Positions 1 to 6,389 of a DNA stretch of 39,036 nt are shown here, in pieces. The stretch comes from a virus. The notes below the pieces were generated by a model, which was given only the letters and a program-made list of their open reading frames with translations, was not told the DNA's origin and ran no database searches. Within the stretch, counting starts at the first letter, position 1, and each line of letters opens with the position of its first letter. The position numbers and the translations under genes were made by a program. The DNA lies in the IMG/VR virus record IMGVR_UViG_3300047274_000193, positions 1 to 39,036 of that record; one strand, 5' to 3'.

Positions 1-1
1 T

Positions 2-547
2 TTATGAATGAACGTGCCCGTCCCGTTCGACGCCGAGGACAATGGACCGCCCGGGGATGGGAACCATAAGGCAAGCCGTCGCCGGGTTGCCGGGCTCCGG
101 GTAGGCGTCGGCCACAAGGGCGGCGACGTCGACCCGCCACCGGGCGGCGGTCCGGATAAGGGCGAGGCGTTGAAGGGTTGTTAACTCATAAACAAACCCC
201 TTCACAAGCCGGGGCGGGGTAAGGTCAAACGCCTCCCTTTCGTCGAGGGCATCCCGGACTCCCTCGGCCCACAAGTGGGCCTCGGCCCACTCGGCGACAA
301 CCGGGGGCAACGGGGCGGGCAAGTTCTGGTTTTCCTCCCGGATGCGGGCGGCAAGTTCCCGGCCGCCCCACTCTGTCAACGTAGACGAGATGAAGGCCCC
401 GCATTTGCCGCAGTTGCAAGGGGCGTCGGACTCTTGGATTGAGTAAAACGGCCCTTTGCGGTTGCCCTCCGGGTCGACGTCCGGGAGCCCGGCCGCACAA
501 GCCGGGCAAAAGAGGTCGGCAAAGTAAATGAAACCGGAGGGGTTCAT
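2..547 (-). CDS. Zinc-ribbon-like small phage protein, unknown function
   Basis: I do not recognise a named family. The 181-residue product has four closely spaced cysteine pairs near the N-terminus (CPAC at about residues 13-16, then CNCGKC at about 43-48), the spacing of a zinc ribbon or zinc finger. The rest is a soluble helical region rich in Ala, Glu and Arg. The start chosen is the ATG at 547, because it overlaps the stop of the upstream gene as ATGA, which indicates translational coupling; the longer reading upstream of it is low-complexity Arg/Pro/Gly out-of-frame sequence. The gene ends with TAA two bases from the window edge, so it is complete. It is the last gene of a three-gene operon and has the very high GC and CAG/CTG-poor composition of the left arm. 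Confidence 0.7.
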   Translation of the reverse strand: MNPSGFIYFADLFCPACAAGLPDVDPEGNRKGPFYSIQESDAPCNCGKCGAFISSTLTEWGGRELAARIREENQNLPAPLPPVVAEWAEAHLWAEGVRDALDEREAFDLTPPRLVKGFVYELTTLQRLALIRTAARWRVDVAALVADAYPEPGNPATACLMVPIPGRSIVLGVERDGHVHS

Positions 548-969
548 TCGGTTACCCCCCTTTCCCTTGCGGCGTCGACCGGATGCCGGGGCACAAGGCC
601 GAGGGCCTCCCGGATGAGGTCGGCGGCTTGCGACACCGGGACCGGGTCCGGGTTGTTTAGGGCGTCGAGGGCGAGAAGCAGGCAAACCCGGAGCCGGGCG
701 GCCGGGAGGCCCCGGTCGAGTCCGGCGGCGAACCCGTTTAGAAAGGCCGTGACCTCCGGCTTTGTCCGTAGGACCGGGCTTGCCCGGTCGACGGCGTGGA
801 AGTCCACAAGGCCGACGCCGGAACGTTCGCCCTTTGTGGCGGCGTCCGGGCCGACCTTAAAGCGGGTCCCGTCGCCGGGGTTGTATCGGCCGACGCCGAG
901 GCCGAGGAAACCCGCCGCCCGCCGGATTTCGGCGGTCGAGAGGCCCCGGGGTTGAACAGGGAAGTTCAC
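544..969 (-). CDS. Hypothetical protein, middle gene of the left-end operon
   Basis: The 141-residue protein is not recognised. It contains a short basic segment with Arg and Gly (about residues 30-50) and a Leu/Ala/Arg-rich helical second half that might mediate protein contacts. A TTG start at 975 is possible, but the GTG at 969 is preferred: it overlaps the stop of the upstream gene as GTGA and is preceded, six bases upstream, by a G-rich AAGGGGGG element that can act as a ribosome-binding site. The stop overlaps the next gene as ATGA. The three genes are therefore translationally chained. Composition is extremely GC-rich, with Leu and Gln encoded almost without CTG or CAG. Confidence 0.65.
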   Translation of the reverse strand: MNFPVQPRGLSTAEIRRAAGFLGLGVGRYNPGDGTRFKVGPDAATKGERSGVGLVDFHAVDRASPVLRTKPEVTAFLNGFAAGLDRGLPAARLRVCLLLALDALNNPDPVPVSQAADLIREALGLVPRHPVDAARERGVTE

Positions 970-1274
970 TTGCAACCCCCCTTCATTTTTTCGACGACTC
1001 CGGCGAACGCCCGGAGGCGGTCGACGTGCGGCCGGGCGTCGGCCCGGAGGCCGTGCCCGCCCGGGAGGGCGAGGGCGGCGTCGGCGAGGGCGTCGAGGAA
1101 GTCGGCGGCCTTTGCGGCGTCGACGGCGACGGCCGCAAGGGCGGCGAGGGAGTCGGCCCGGCAGGGACGGCCCCGGCCGAGGACCTTGCGGGCGAGGGTT
1201 GCGGATGAGAGGGGCCTTCCGGCCCCGGACGTGCGGCTCAAAACCCGGCCGCCGGGCGTGATGCGGTATTGCAT
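966..1274 (-). CDS. Hypothetical Ala/Arg-rich protein, first gene of the left-end operon
   Basis: The product is 102 residues and not recognised. It is rich in Ala, Arg, Leu and Asp, mostly predicted helical, with a basic N-terminal half. The ATG at 1274 was chosen because it lies 11 bases after the TATTAC box of a promoter, in the CTATG context shared by all promoter-proximal genes here. Reading further upstream would run through the promoter and a hairpin. The stop overlaps the GTG of the following gene. The DNA reaches about 81% GC in places (97 of 120 bases at 1021-1140 by hand count), well above the structural genes. Confidence 0.6.
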   Translation of the reverse strand: MQYRITPGGRVLSRTSGAGRPLSSATLARKVLGRGRPCRADSLAALAAVAVDAAKAADFLDALADAALALPGGHGLRADARPHVDRLRAFAGVVEKMKGGCK

Positions 1275-1285
1275 AGGAACCCCTT

Positions 1286-1312
1286 GTAATACAAAGCCGG
1301 GACGGATTGCAA
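1286..1312 (-). promoter_or_regulatory. Sigma70-like promoter, site A (GCTTGCAA-15-TATTAC)
   Basis: On the minus strand this reads TTGCAA, 15 bp, TATTAC, followed 11 bases later by the ATG at 1274. It belongs to a set of similar sites (2919-2945, 4775-4799, 5209-5235, 6362-6389, 6905-6932, 7425-7452 on the plus strand, 38768-38796). Their shared features are GCTTG before the spacer, GTATTACA or a variant, and CTATG at the start codon. The spacer is short and the -35 is imperfect here. No experimental start site is known. Confidence 0.6.
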
Positions 1313-1364
1313 GCGGATTTTTTCGCCCTATTTTTCGGCCCGGTTTTCGCCCCGGAAAAGGGAA

Positions 1365-1391
1365 GGGGGACGGCCTTTCGACCGCCCCCCC
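1365..1391 (-). terminator. Probable rho-independent terminator after the 491-aa gene
   Basis: A GC-rich hairpin pairs GGGGG-A-CGG with CCG-C-CCCCC around a short loop. On the minus strand it is followed by a pyrimidine tract with T-runs (TTCCCTTTT). It lies about 40 bases downstream of the stop of the large left-arm gene and upstream of promoter A, as expected for an operon boundary. The T-tract is interrupted by C, so strength is uncertain. Confidence 0.5.
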
Positions 1392-1407
1392 TTTTGTCCT
1401 ATGCAAT

Positions 1408-1426
1408 CCCGGGCGACGTGCCCGGG
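1408..1426. other. Perfect inverted repeat (7-bp arms, 5-base loop)
   Basis: CCCGGGC and GCCCGGG flank the loop GACGT, just downstream of the stop codon of the large left-arm gene and just before the terminator hairpin at 1365-1391. It may be the first half of a double-hairpin terminator or an mRNA-end stabiliser. Confidence 0.5.
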
Positions 1427-1430
1427 CAAG

Positions 1431-2906
1431 TTAGGCCGGGTCCTCCCATCCCATCCGGGAGGCAAGCCGGACAAGGTCGGCGGCCCCTATTAGGTGGCAT
1501 CCGATTTGCAACAGGGAGGCCCCGGAGTCCGTCGCCGCCGCCGCCGGGGTTGCGGGCTGATACCCGGTCCACAAGTAAAGCCCGGCCCGGCGGGGCTCCG
1601 GGAACCGGAGGGCATAGGGGGAAAGGGCGGCCTCTTTAACCTCGGCCCCGTGCCTGCCCCACAAGGCCCTAACAACCGCAACCGGGACCGACGCCCCGGC
1701 GGTTGTCTTTAACTCCCCGGCCCTAACTTGCACAAGGTCCCGGCCGAAAGCCCCCTTGTGCGGGCTTTCCCTAAACGCCGCCAAACCTACGGCGTCCAGA
1801 ACCTTGTGATAGTTCGGCGTAAAGTCCCTAACCCGTTTGCCGAAAACGCAACGTTCCGGGGAAAGCGGGAAGGGCGGGACAAAGTCGGCGGGCGACGGGA
1901 AGTCCGGGCAAACCTGCCGCATCAGATTGATAAAGGCCCGGCTCCGGTCGAGCCCGGTCCGGTAGAGGTGGCCGTGGTTTATCAGTTCGCCGACGGCCGA
2001 AGCAATCGGGTTCGGCCCGGAAAAGAGGGAGTCGCCCGGGCTCGGCAGTTTGGCAATCTCCCCGGCTTCAAACGCCCGGAGGATGCCCACAAGGCCGCCG
2101 GAGCGTTCGACGTGCGTCGACCGGACGGCCTCGGCGATGCGGCCCAGCAGTTCGGCGTTGTCGGCAATCCATTTGTCCTCTGCCCGGGTAATGTCCCGGC
2201 GGTCCCGTTCAAACTTGGCGGCGGCGGCGTCGCCCCGGGCCTTTGCTTTCTTAATCCGGGCGGCGAGGGCGGCGAAGTCGAACCCGGCGAACGGCTCCGG
2301 CTCGTCGGCCAGAAAGGTGCGGTGATACCGGATTGCGTCGACGAAGGCCGAGGCAATCGGCCGGACGTAAAACCTAATCCCCTTGCGGGTTTCGGAAATC
2401 GAAAGGTCGAACGCCCGGGCAATCAGATGCCGGAGGTTTTCCTTATGGTTTTCCCGGCCGATGCCGACGGAGGTCCCGAGGTTAGGGACGTGAAAAACGA
2501 CGGAGCAAAGGTCGAGAGGGTGGCCCCCTTGTGAAGCAAGTTCATAAGGCATCCCGAACGGGTTGCCATCCCACAAGCCGAGGTTGGGGCTCTCGGCCTT
2601 AAAGGGGATTGCGGCCTCGGCCCGGCCGAGCATTTTGCTCGTCGTTTTGGAGTAGGTCCGGGAGGCGAGCAGGTAAACCCGGCAACCCTCCGGCGTGAAC
2701 GCTTCGAGGCGGTTGCCGACGGGCGTCGCATAGGAGATGAGCCGGAGGCCGTCCGGGGTGCGTTCAGTCCGGGATGAGGTCGAATGAACGTCGACGGCGT
2801 GGCCGTTCGCCCACAGGTGCGGGACCTCTCCGGTTGAGTAGCGGGTGCGGATGCGGTTTGCTTTTCTGCCCTTGTCGGCGGGCTGGCCGTTTGATGCGGG
2901 TTGCAT
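1431..2906 (-). CDS. Large hypothetical protein of the left arm (491 aa)
   Basis: This is the largest protein of the left arm and I do not recognise it. It starts at the ATG at 2906, 12 bases after a TATTAC box and in the CTATG context, which argues against the longer upstream reading that would cross a terminator and a promoter. The protein is soluble. It has a conserved-looking central region with many aromatic and Gly-Asn-Pro residues (about 95-150), a Lys/Arg/Ala-rich helical stretch (about 205-255) and a C-terminal region with several Arg and Tyr. No signal peptide or membrane segment is evident. It forms a single-gene transcription unit with its own promoter and terminator. Its isolation and unusual composition suggest an accessory early gene, perhaps host take-over or anti-defence, but that is inference from position only. 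Confidence 0.7.
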   Translation of the reverse strand: MQPASNGQPADKGRKANRIRTRYSTGEVPHLWANGHAVDVHSTSSRTERTPDGLRLISYATPVGNRLEAFTPEGCRVYLLASRTYSKTTSKMLGRAEAAIPFKAESPNLGLWDGNPFGMPYELASQGGHPLDLCSVVFHVPNLGTSVGIGRENHKENLRHLIARAFDLSISETRKGIRFYVRPIASAFVDAIRYHRTFLADEPEPFAGFDFAALAARIKKAKARGDAAAAKFERDRRDITRAEDKWIADNAELLGRIAEAVRSTHVERSGGLVGILRAFEAGEIAKLPSPGDSLFSGPNPIASAVGELINHGHLYRTGLDRSRAFINLMRQVCPDFPSPADFVPPFPLSPERCVFGKRVRDFTPNYHKVLDAVGLAAFRESPHKGAFGRDLVQVRAGELKTTAGASVPVAVVRALWGRHGAEVKEAALSPYALRFPEPRRAGLYLWTGYQPATPAAAATDSGASLLQIGCHLIGAADLVRLASRMGWEDPA

Positions 2907-2918
2907 AGGACCTCCCTT

Positions 2919-2945
2919 GTAATACAGGGTTGCGGCCGACGTCAA
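2919..2945 (-). promoter_or_regulatory. Sigma70-like promoter, site B (GCTTGACG-15-TATTAC)
   Basis: The minus strand reads TTGACG, a 15-bp spacer, TATTAC, then AAGGGAGGTCCT before the ATG at 2906 (12 bases). This is one of the best matches in the family. The sequence between the -10 box and the ATG contains an AGGGAGG that looks like a Shine-Dalgarno. A normal +1 position would exclude most of it from the transcript. Confidence 0.7.
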
Positions 2946-2950
2946 GCGGG

Positions 2951-2988
2951 AAAAGCAAAAGGCCGTCGACCCCATAAAATCGACGGCC
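2951..2988 (-). terminator. Rho-independent terminator of the 3.0-4.8 kb operon
   Basis: Nine-base arms GGCCGTCGA and TCGACGGCC (forward positions 2961-2969 and 2980-2988) pair perfectly around a ten-base loop. On the minus strand the stem is followed by TTTTGCTTTT. It lies about 60 bases beyond the stop of the gene ending at 3052 and directly upstream of promoter B, so it insulates two leftward operons. Confidence 0.8.
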
Positions 2989-3051
2989 CGACCTTGCGGT
3001 CTTTTCCTATGCCCCCGGGGTCCCCGTAGGGTCCCCAGAAAGTCCGGAGAG

Positions 3052-3801
3052 TCAGAGGTGGAAGTCGACGAAGGCAAGCCACAAGGTCCGGCCGTCGAAG
3101 GCCATTCCGGCGGCCGAGGTCGGCAGGGCGTCCCCGTGCGACGCCGCCCGGAGCCGGGGCGAGGCCGACAAAAGGTCATCCCCGTCGGCGGCGAAAATCT
3201 GCCCGGACTGCAACCGGGGGCGGTTGCGGGGGAAGCCGTGCGGTTGCGTTGACATAACGAGGGCGGCGACGTGGTCCGGGGCGTCGTCGACCCGGCGGTC
3301 CTCCCGCATAACGTTGACCCGGACAAACTCGCAAACCTCGTCGGCCGCATACTCCCGGCCGCCAATCTCGCCGAGGCAATAACCTAACGAGTCCGAACGG
3401 GACAGGCCGAGGGGTAAGGTCGGTTCATAAAACTCCAACGCCTTCCGGCAAAGTTCGTTCGCATCCAACTCGACAGGGGGAAACTCCGGGCCGAACGGCC
3501 TAACCGGATTGACGTCGAGGACTCTGAACATCCCCCGGAAGTTGCCGTTCTCGGCCCCGCCGTGATGCACGAGGCCGAGCCATTTCGGGCCGTCGTCGGA
3601 ACCGAGCAGGGGCTTTGACCTAACGCTGAACAGTCCGATAATCTCGAACCCGTCCGGAGCGTCGCCGGAGTAAGTCCGGGTTTCATCACACTCCTTCGTT
3701 ATGGCTTCGGTCAACTTGGGAATGATTGCCTCGGGGCCGATTGTCTTTGCGGCGTCCGAGGGCGTCCGGGCCCAGAAGTGGAACAGGGAGGTGAAGTGCA
3801 T
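3052..3801 (-). CDS. Hypothetical soluble protein (249 aa), end of a five-gene operon
   Basis: Not recognised. The ATG at 3801 is chosen because it lies just after the stop of the upstream gene (TAA at 3803-3805), with GGAGGA about nine bases upstream inside that gene, a clear ribosome-binding site. Longer readings upstream are out of frame with the real upstream gene. The N-terminus reads as a mixed alpha/beta domain with aromatic residues and a His-His-Gly-Gly motif (about residues 68-71). The C-terminal third is Ala/Arg/Asp-rich with several His and ends in aromatic residues. There is no membrane segment. It is the last gene before a strong terminator. CAG/CTG are scarce here too, though less so than further left. 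Confidence 0.65.
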   Translation of the reverse strand: MHFTSLFHFWARTPSDAAKTIGPEAIIPKLTEAITKECDETRTYSGDAPDGFEIIGLFSVRSKPLLGSDDGPKWLGLVHHGGAENGNFRGMFRVLDVNPVRPFGPEFPPVELDANELCRKALEFYEPTLPLGLSRSDSLGYCLGEIGGREYAADEVCEFVRVNVMREDRRVDDAPDHVAALVMSTQPHGFPRNRPRLQSGQIFAADGDDLLSASPRLRAASHGDALPTSAAGMAFDGRTLWLAFVDFHL

Positions 3802-3802
3802 C

Positions 3803-4006
3803 TTACTGTTCCTCCACTTCTCCGCCGCCCATAGGTTCCAACTCATAGCCCCGGAGTTCCCTAATCTTGCGGCTTTCCGGCTCGGTGTGGTCGAGGATGC
3901 CCTCGACGAAGTCAGCCCCGGCGTTGAACGCTTCTTCCCGGTCCTCGGCGGCAATCTGCACGACGAAGGTGATGGTTTCCCGATACTCAAACATCTTCTT
4001 TGCCAT
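3803..4006 (-). CDS. Small DpnD/PcfM-like beta-beta-alpha protein
   Basis: The 67-residue protein begins with two predicted strands (a YRETITFVVQI segment at about 8-18). An acidic AEDREEA turn then leads into a helix, and an Arg/Glu stretch into a third strand. This strand, acidic 'EEA' turn, helix pattern is what DpnD/PcfM-type small phage and plasmid proteins show. The same pattern recurs in the genes at 4204-4410 and 4969-5196, so they may be distant paralogues. Function is unknown. The start is the ATG at 4006 in a CACCTATG context. The gene is in a leftward operon with four neighbours, separated by only a few bases. Family assignment is by pattern only. Confidence 0.6.
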   Translation of the reverse strand: MAKKMFEYRETITFVVQIAAEDREEAFNAGADFVEGILDHTEPESRKIRELRGYELEPMGGGEVEEQ

Positions 4007-4015
4007 AGGTGTGTC

Positions 4016-4198
4016 TTATTCTTCTACGAGGATTTCATCAATCCAGAGTTCGATGCCGAGGGCCTTGCAAACGGCTTGCAGGACCTTCAACTTGTTTTTG
4101 AGTTCACGTTCCGACCCCTTTTCCGTTCCGAAAGTCTCGATGGAGACAGTTGCGTTTGCGGTGGCGACGTAATGGGTGTGCCGTAGATTGGTTGCCAT
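4016..4198 (-). CDS. Small hypothetical protein (60 aa)
   Basis: Not recognised. It has a predicted strand pair with alternating Thr/Val/Ala (about residues 9-22), a basic-acidic EKGSERELKNKL helix, and a final hydrophobic strand ending in acidic residues. The overall size and strand-helix-strand order resemble its DpnD-like neighbours, but the characteristic acidic turn is weaker. The start is the ATG at 4198 in a CACCTATGG context almost identical to that of the next gene. It is nine bases from the gene downstream and five from the one upstream, so all belong to one operon. Confidence 0.55.
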   Translation of the reverse strand: MATNLRHTHYVATANATVSIETFGTEKGSERELKNKLKVLQAVCKALGIELWIDEILVEE

Positions 4199-4203
4199 AG
4201 GTG

Positions 4204-4410
4204 TCAGTTGTTCACGGGGTTGACGTCGTCGTCCTGCACATCTTCGAGTTCCTGCACGACCTCAATGTCCTCGTGTTCGAGGTTCACGCAGGTCGGCGGG
4301 TCGTCGTTCTCGGCGTCAGCAAGGGCCTGTTCGGCCGTCTCGGCTTCGTATTCCTCGTAAGCGACGTAAGTCCACTTAACGAGCCACTTCTTCATTTTGG
4401 GATTAGGCAT
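4204..4410 (-). CDS. Small acidic DpnD/PcfM-like protein
   Basis: This 68-residue acidic protein has a strand-rich N-terminus (KKWLVKWTYVAYEEYEAE), the turn TAEQA leading into a short helix, and a very acidic C-terminus with repeated Asp. The strand, 'xAETxEQA', helix pattern parallels the genes at 3803-4006 and 4969-5196. Start ATG 4410; an alternative Met lies five codons downstream (MKKW). It lies 15 bases downstream of the DUF3846 gene in the same leftward operon. No function is known. The acidic tail could mimic nucleic acid, which is speculation. Confidence 0.55.
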   Translation of the reverse strand: MPNPKMKKWLVKWTYVAYEEYEAETAEQALADAENDDPPTCVNLEHEDIEVVQELEDVQDDDVNPVNN

Positions 4411-4425
4411 TGGCGTAGGGGAAAG

Positions 4426-4761
4426 TTATCGGGAGTAGGTGAAGATGCGGATGTAGTTTTTGAACCCCTTGGTCAGTTTGAGGTCGGCGTCGTCCTTCAC
4501 CCGGGTGATGACTGCGGGCCCGACGAGGGGGCGGCCTTCGTTGAGGACGAAGCCGTGGCGTTCTTTGAGTTTGAAGGCGGCCTCGTCGTTGACGTAGACG
4601 ACGACCTTGTTGCGGCCGACCTTTCCGGCGTGGCACTCGAAGTAGCCGCCGACGAGTTTCTGGATGGCCTCGACCTTCTGGTCCACGGCGGTCGGAAGTT
4701 CGACCTGCGTGATGGACCAGAAACCTTCGTCGAGGGGCTTGATGTGGATGGCTTTGGGCAT
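4426..4761 (-). CDS. DUF3846-domain protein
   Basis: The 111-residue protein carries the recognisable core of DUF3846. A helix with LVGGYFE (about residues 36-42) is followed by strands with VVYVNDEA (48-54 region), a LKERHGFVLNEGR segment and a final GPAVIT strand. DUF3846 proteins are common in phages and plasmids of many bacteria and have no established role. The start is the ATG at 4761, 13 bases after a TATTAC box, in the ACTATG context. It is the first gene of a five-gene leftward operon that ends at the terminator at 2951-2988. Domain assignment is by motif recall, not by a search. Confidence 0.7.
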   Translation of the reverse strand: MPKAIHIKPLDEGFWSITQVELPTAVDQKVEAIQKLVGGYFECHAGKVGRNKVVVYVNDEAAFKLKERHGFVLNEGRPLVGPAVITRVKDDADLKLTKGFKNYIRIFTYSR

Positions 4762-4774
4762 AGTGGTATTGGTT

Positions 4775-4799
4775 GTAATACGCTTGTGCTGGTTGTCAA
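4775..4799 (-). promoter_or_regulatory. Degenerate member of the promoter family, site E
   Basis: GCTTGACA and TATTACAA are both present and perfectly placed relative to the ATG at 4761, but only 13 bp separate the two hexamers, too short for a standard sigma70 promoter. Another -35 may be used, or this copy may be weak. The stop codon of the upstream gene (TGA, 4796-4798) lies inside the TTGACA. Confidence 0.45.
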
Positions 4800-4972
4800 G
4801 CGTTGGTTTTGAGCCAGCGGTCGACGAAGGCGTCGGCGTCCCTTTCGGTGAGGAAGTAGTATTCGTCCAGAAGTTCGGTCCGGTCGGGCCCGAGGACCTG
4901 TTCCTCACGGATGAGCCACAGGCCGTTGTCGGTCTTTTCGGGGACCAAGTCGATTTGCTTGATGAGTTTCAT
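4796..4972 (-). CDS. Small hypothetical protein (58 aa)
   Basis: Not recognised. The start ATG at 4972 overlaps the stop of the upstream gene as ATGA, so translation is coupled. The protein starts MKLIKQIDL, then has a strand-turn-strand region (NGLWLIREEQVL, about residues 16-27), and ends in an acidic-aromatic helix (LLDEYYFLTERDADAFVDRWL, about 34-54). Its TGA stop forms part of the -35 element of the next promoter. It is the second gene of a two-gene unit driven by site C. Confidence 0.65.
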   Translation of the reverse strand: MKLIKQIDLVPEKTDNGLWLIREEQVLGPDRTELLDEYYFLTERDADAFVDRWLKTNA

Positions 4973-5196
4973 CGGCTGGGTCCCAGATGCTCTTGGGCGG
5001 TTTGGACTTTCACCTCGTCGGTCATCGAAAGGGCGTTCTCGAAGATTTCGAGTTTGTCCCTGTCGTCCAGCATCCTCTCCTCGAACTTCTCGACGGCCTC
5101 CTCCCGGGTCCGGGCGAACACCTCGACGACGACGTCGACCTTGGCGGTGATGAAGTAAGTCTGGAAGCGTTGTTTCCTGCGGTCTGTTTTTTTCAT
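4969..5196 (-). CDS. Small DpnD/PcfM-like protein (75 aa)
   Basis: After a basic N-terminus (KKTDRRKQR) the protein has a strand with alternating Val (AKVDVVVEVFA, about residues 18-28), the turn RTREEA and an acidic helix, then a second strand near the C-terminus. This is the same plan as the genes at 3803-4006 and 4204-4410. The ATG at 5196 is chosen because it lies 12 bases after a TATTAC box in GCTATG context. A longer reading upstream would run through the promoter. It overlaps the next gene as ATGA. Function unknown; a distant DpnD/PcfM-like relationship is inferred from the pattern. Confidence 0.65.
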   Translation of the reverse strand: MKKTDRRKQRFQTYFITAKVDVVVEVFARTREEAVEKFEERMLDDRDKLEIFENALSMTDEVKVQTAQEHLGPSR

Positions 5197-5208
5197 AGCG
5201 GTATGGTT

Positions 5209-5235
5209 GTAATACTCTTTTGTTTCAGTAGTCAA
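5209..5235 (-). promoter_or_regulatory. Sigma70-like promoter, site C (GCTTGACT-15-TATTAC)
   Basis: The minus strand reads TTGACT, 15 bp, TATTAC and, 12 bases on, ATG at 5196. The element is embedded in the last codons and stop of the upstream coiled-coil gene, so it is both coding and regulatory DNA. Confidence 0.65.
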
Positions 5236-5506
5236 GCCGCTTGTGAAGGATGTGCTGGATGGCCCGGAGGGGCTGGACGTAGCGGGTCAGTTCCTTCTGC
5301 TTCCTCTCCCCGGCCGACCGGAGGTCGCCCTCGACCAGAGCCACGAGGCCCTCCACCAGCGGGAGGACCTCGGACTTGACGATGGCGTCGGACTTGCGGA
5401 GGGCGGCGACCTCTGCCTTGAACTTGGCGACTTCCTCATACTTGACCCGAAGTGCGATGCGGCAGTTTTCAAGGTCGGCCCTGAGGCGGGCGTTCTCGTC
5501 GCTCAT
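5225..5506 (-). CDS. Coiled-coil protein downstream of the RecE-type exonuclease
   Basis: The 93-residue protein is predicted to be almost entirely helical. Heptad-like leucines and charged residues run from about residue 5 to 45 (LRADLENC...VAKFKAEVAALRK), followed by a Leu/Val-rich stretch and a second basic helix. There is no membrane segment. The ATG at 5506 overlaps the stop of the exonuclease gene as ATGA, so it is translationally coupled to it and may be a partner or regulator of the nuclease. That role is inferred from coupling alone. The 3' end carries promoter C. Confidence 0.65.
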   Translation of the reverse strand: MSDENARLRADLENCRIALRVKYEEVAKFKAEVAALRKSDAIVKSEVLPLVEGLVALVEGDLRSAGERKQKELTRYVQPLRAIQHILHKRLDY

Positions 5507-6351
5507 CGGACTACCTCCAACTCGACTATGTCGGTGGCGTAGCCCGGCCATACGTTCGCCTTCTGGCATCCGGCGAAGTGCTGGACGCTGACGCTCCATT
5601 CGTCCCAAGCGGTCATAAGGGTCCGGTTGGACAGGACGTAGACGCCGACGGCGTAGGGCGGCTCCTTCTCTTGGGCAATCCAGACGAAGCGGTTGGCTCC
5701 GGGATGGCCCTCGGGACGGAAGGCGGCGTTGATGAGGCCACGATACTGCACTTCCTGCAAGTCGTAGCGGAAGTCCTTGACGGCCCACTTGAAGCCCTCG
5801 GGGCTGGCGTCCTTGCACGTTTTAAGGTCGATGATGGTCCCGGTCTTGTGGTCCCATCCGTCCAGAAGGCCCTTGATGCGGAGCGTCTCATCCGAAGGGT
5901 GGCTGTGATGAAAGTCGCACTCAATAGCCATCTCGGTATCAGTAAGTCCGGCGAGGATTTTGGATGCGACAGGATGGGCCATAAGGGCGGCCTTCATCGC
6001 CTTGATGGCCTCAAACTGCTCGTCCTTGATGTAGACTTTTCGGCCGAGGGACGCCTCGAACTCGGCCTTGATGGCCTTGCCTTCCTTGGTGCGGGCGTCC
6101 CACTCCGGCTTCATCACGACGTTTTCGGAGAAGCGGTCCGGGGTGAGGACGTGGGCGTGGTAGGCCGTTCCGAACATCATAGCGTCGGTCGTCTCCTTCG
6201 GCTTCTCGGTCGAGGCGAGGTAATGGGCCGGGGACCGGAGGAACTCGGTCAGAGACGACTTCGACAGGGCCCGGATGGCCCGGTAGTCGGCGTCCGGGAT
6301 GTTGCGGTGGACCTTGGTGTTGCTGAACAGGTGCGTGGTGCTGGGATTCAT
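5503..6351 (-). CDS. RecE-type (exodeoxyribonuclease VIII-like) PD-(D/E)XK exonuclease
   Basis: The protein likely degrades one strand from double-stranded DNA ends to leave single-stranded tails for annealing. The 282-residue sequence shows the family motifs in order: an N-terminal LSKSSLTEFLRSPAHY segment (about 29-44), MMFGTAYHAHVL with the conserved His (65), ECDF (144-147), KGLLDGWD with metal ligand Asp164, the D175-L-K177-T core of the PD-(D/E)XK site, and the Q-x2-Y helix motif (about 202-203). Length is normal for phage RecE-like (DUF3799 / PDDEXK_12) proteins, which lack the long E. coli RecE N-terminus. The start is the ATG at 6351, 10 bases after a TATTAC box. Its natural partner, an ERF annealing protein, is encoded at 10787-11515 on the other strand. 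Confidence 0.88.
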   Translation of the reverse strand: MNPSTTHLFSNTKVHRNIPDADYRAIRALSKSSLTEFLRSPAHYLASTEKPKETTDAMMFGTAYHAHVLTPDRFSENVVMKPEWDARTKEGKAIKAEFEASLGRKVYIKDEQFEAIKAMKAALMAHPVASKILAGLTDTEMAIECDFHHSHPSDETLRIKGLLDGWDHKTGTIIDLKTCKDASPEGFKWAVKDFRYDLQEVQYRGLINAAFRPEGHPGANRFVWIAQEKEPPYAVGVYVLSNRTLMTAWDEWSVSVQHFAGCQKANVWPGYATDIVELEVVR

Positions 6352-6361
6352 AGCACCCCCT

Positions 6362-6389
6362 GTAATACCCTTTTGCCCTTCGCCGTCAA
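6362..6389 (-). promoter_or_regulatory. Sigma70-like promoter, site D (GCTTGACG-16-TATTAC)
   Basis: The minus strand reads TTGACG, 16 bp, TATTAC, then AGGGGGTGCT and the ATG at 6351 (10 bases). The TGA stop of the RusA gene (6386-6388) lies inside the TTGACG. Confidence 0.7.

Noticed and set aside
544-975. TTG start at 975 for the second left-end gene
   Set aside because: The GTG at 969 overlaps the upstream stop as GTGA and is well spaced from a G-rich ribosome-binding element, so it is the better choice.
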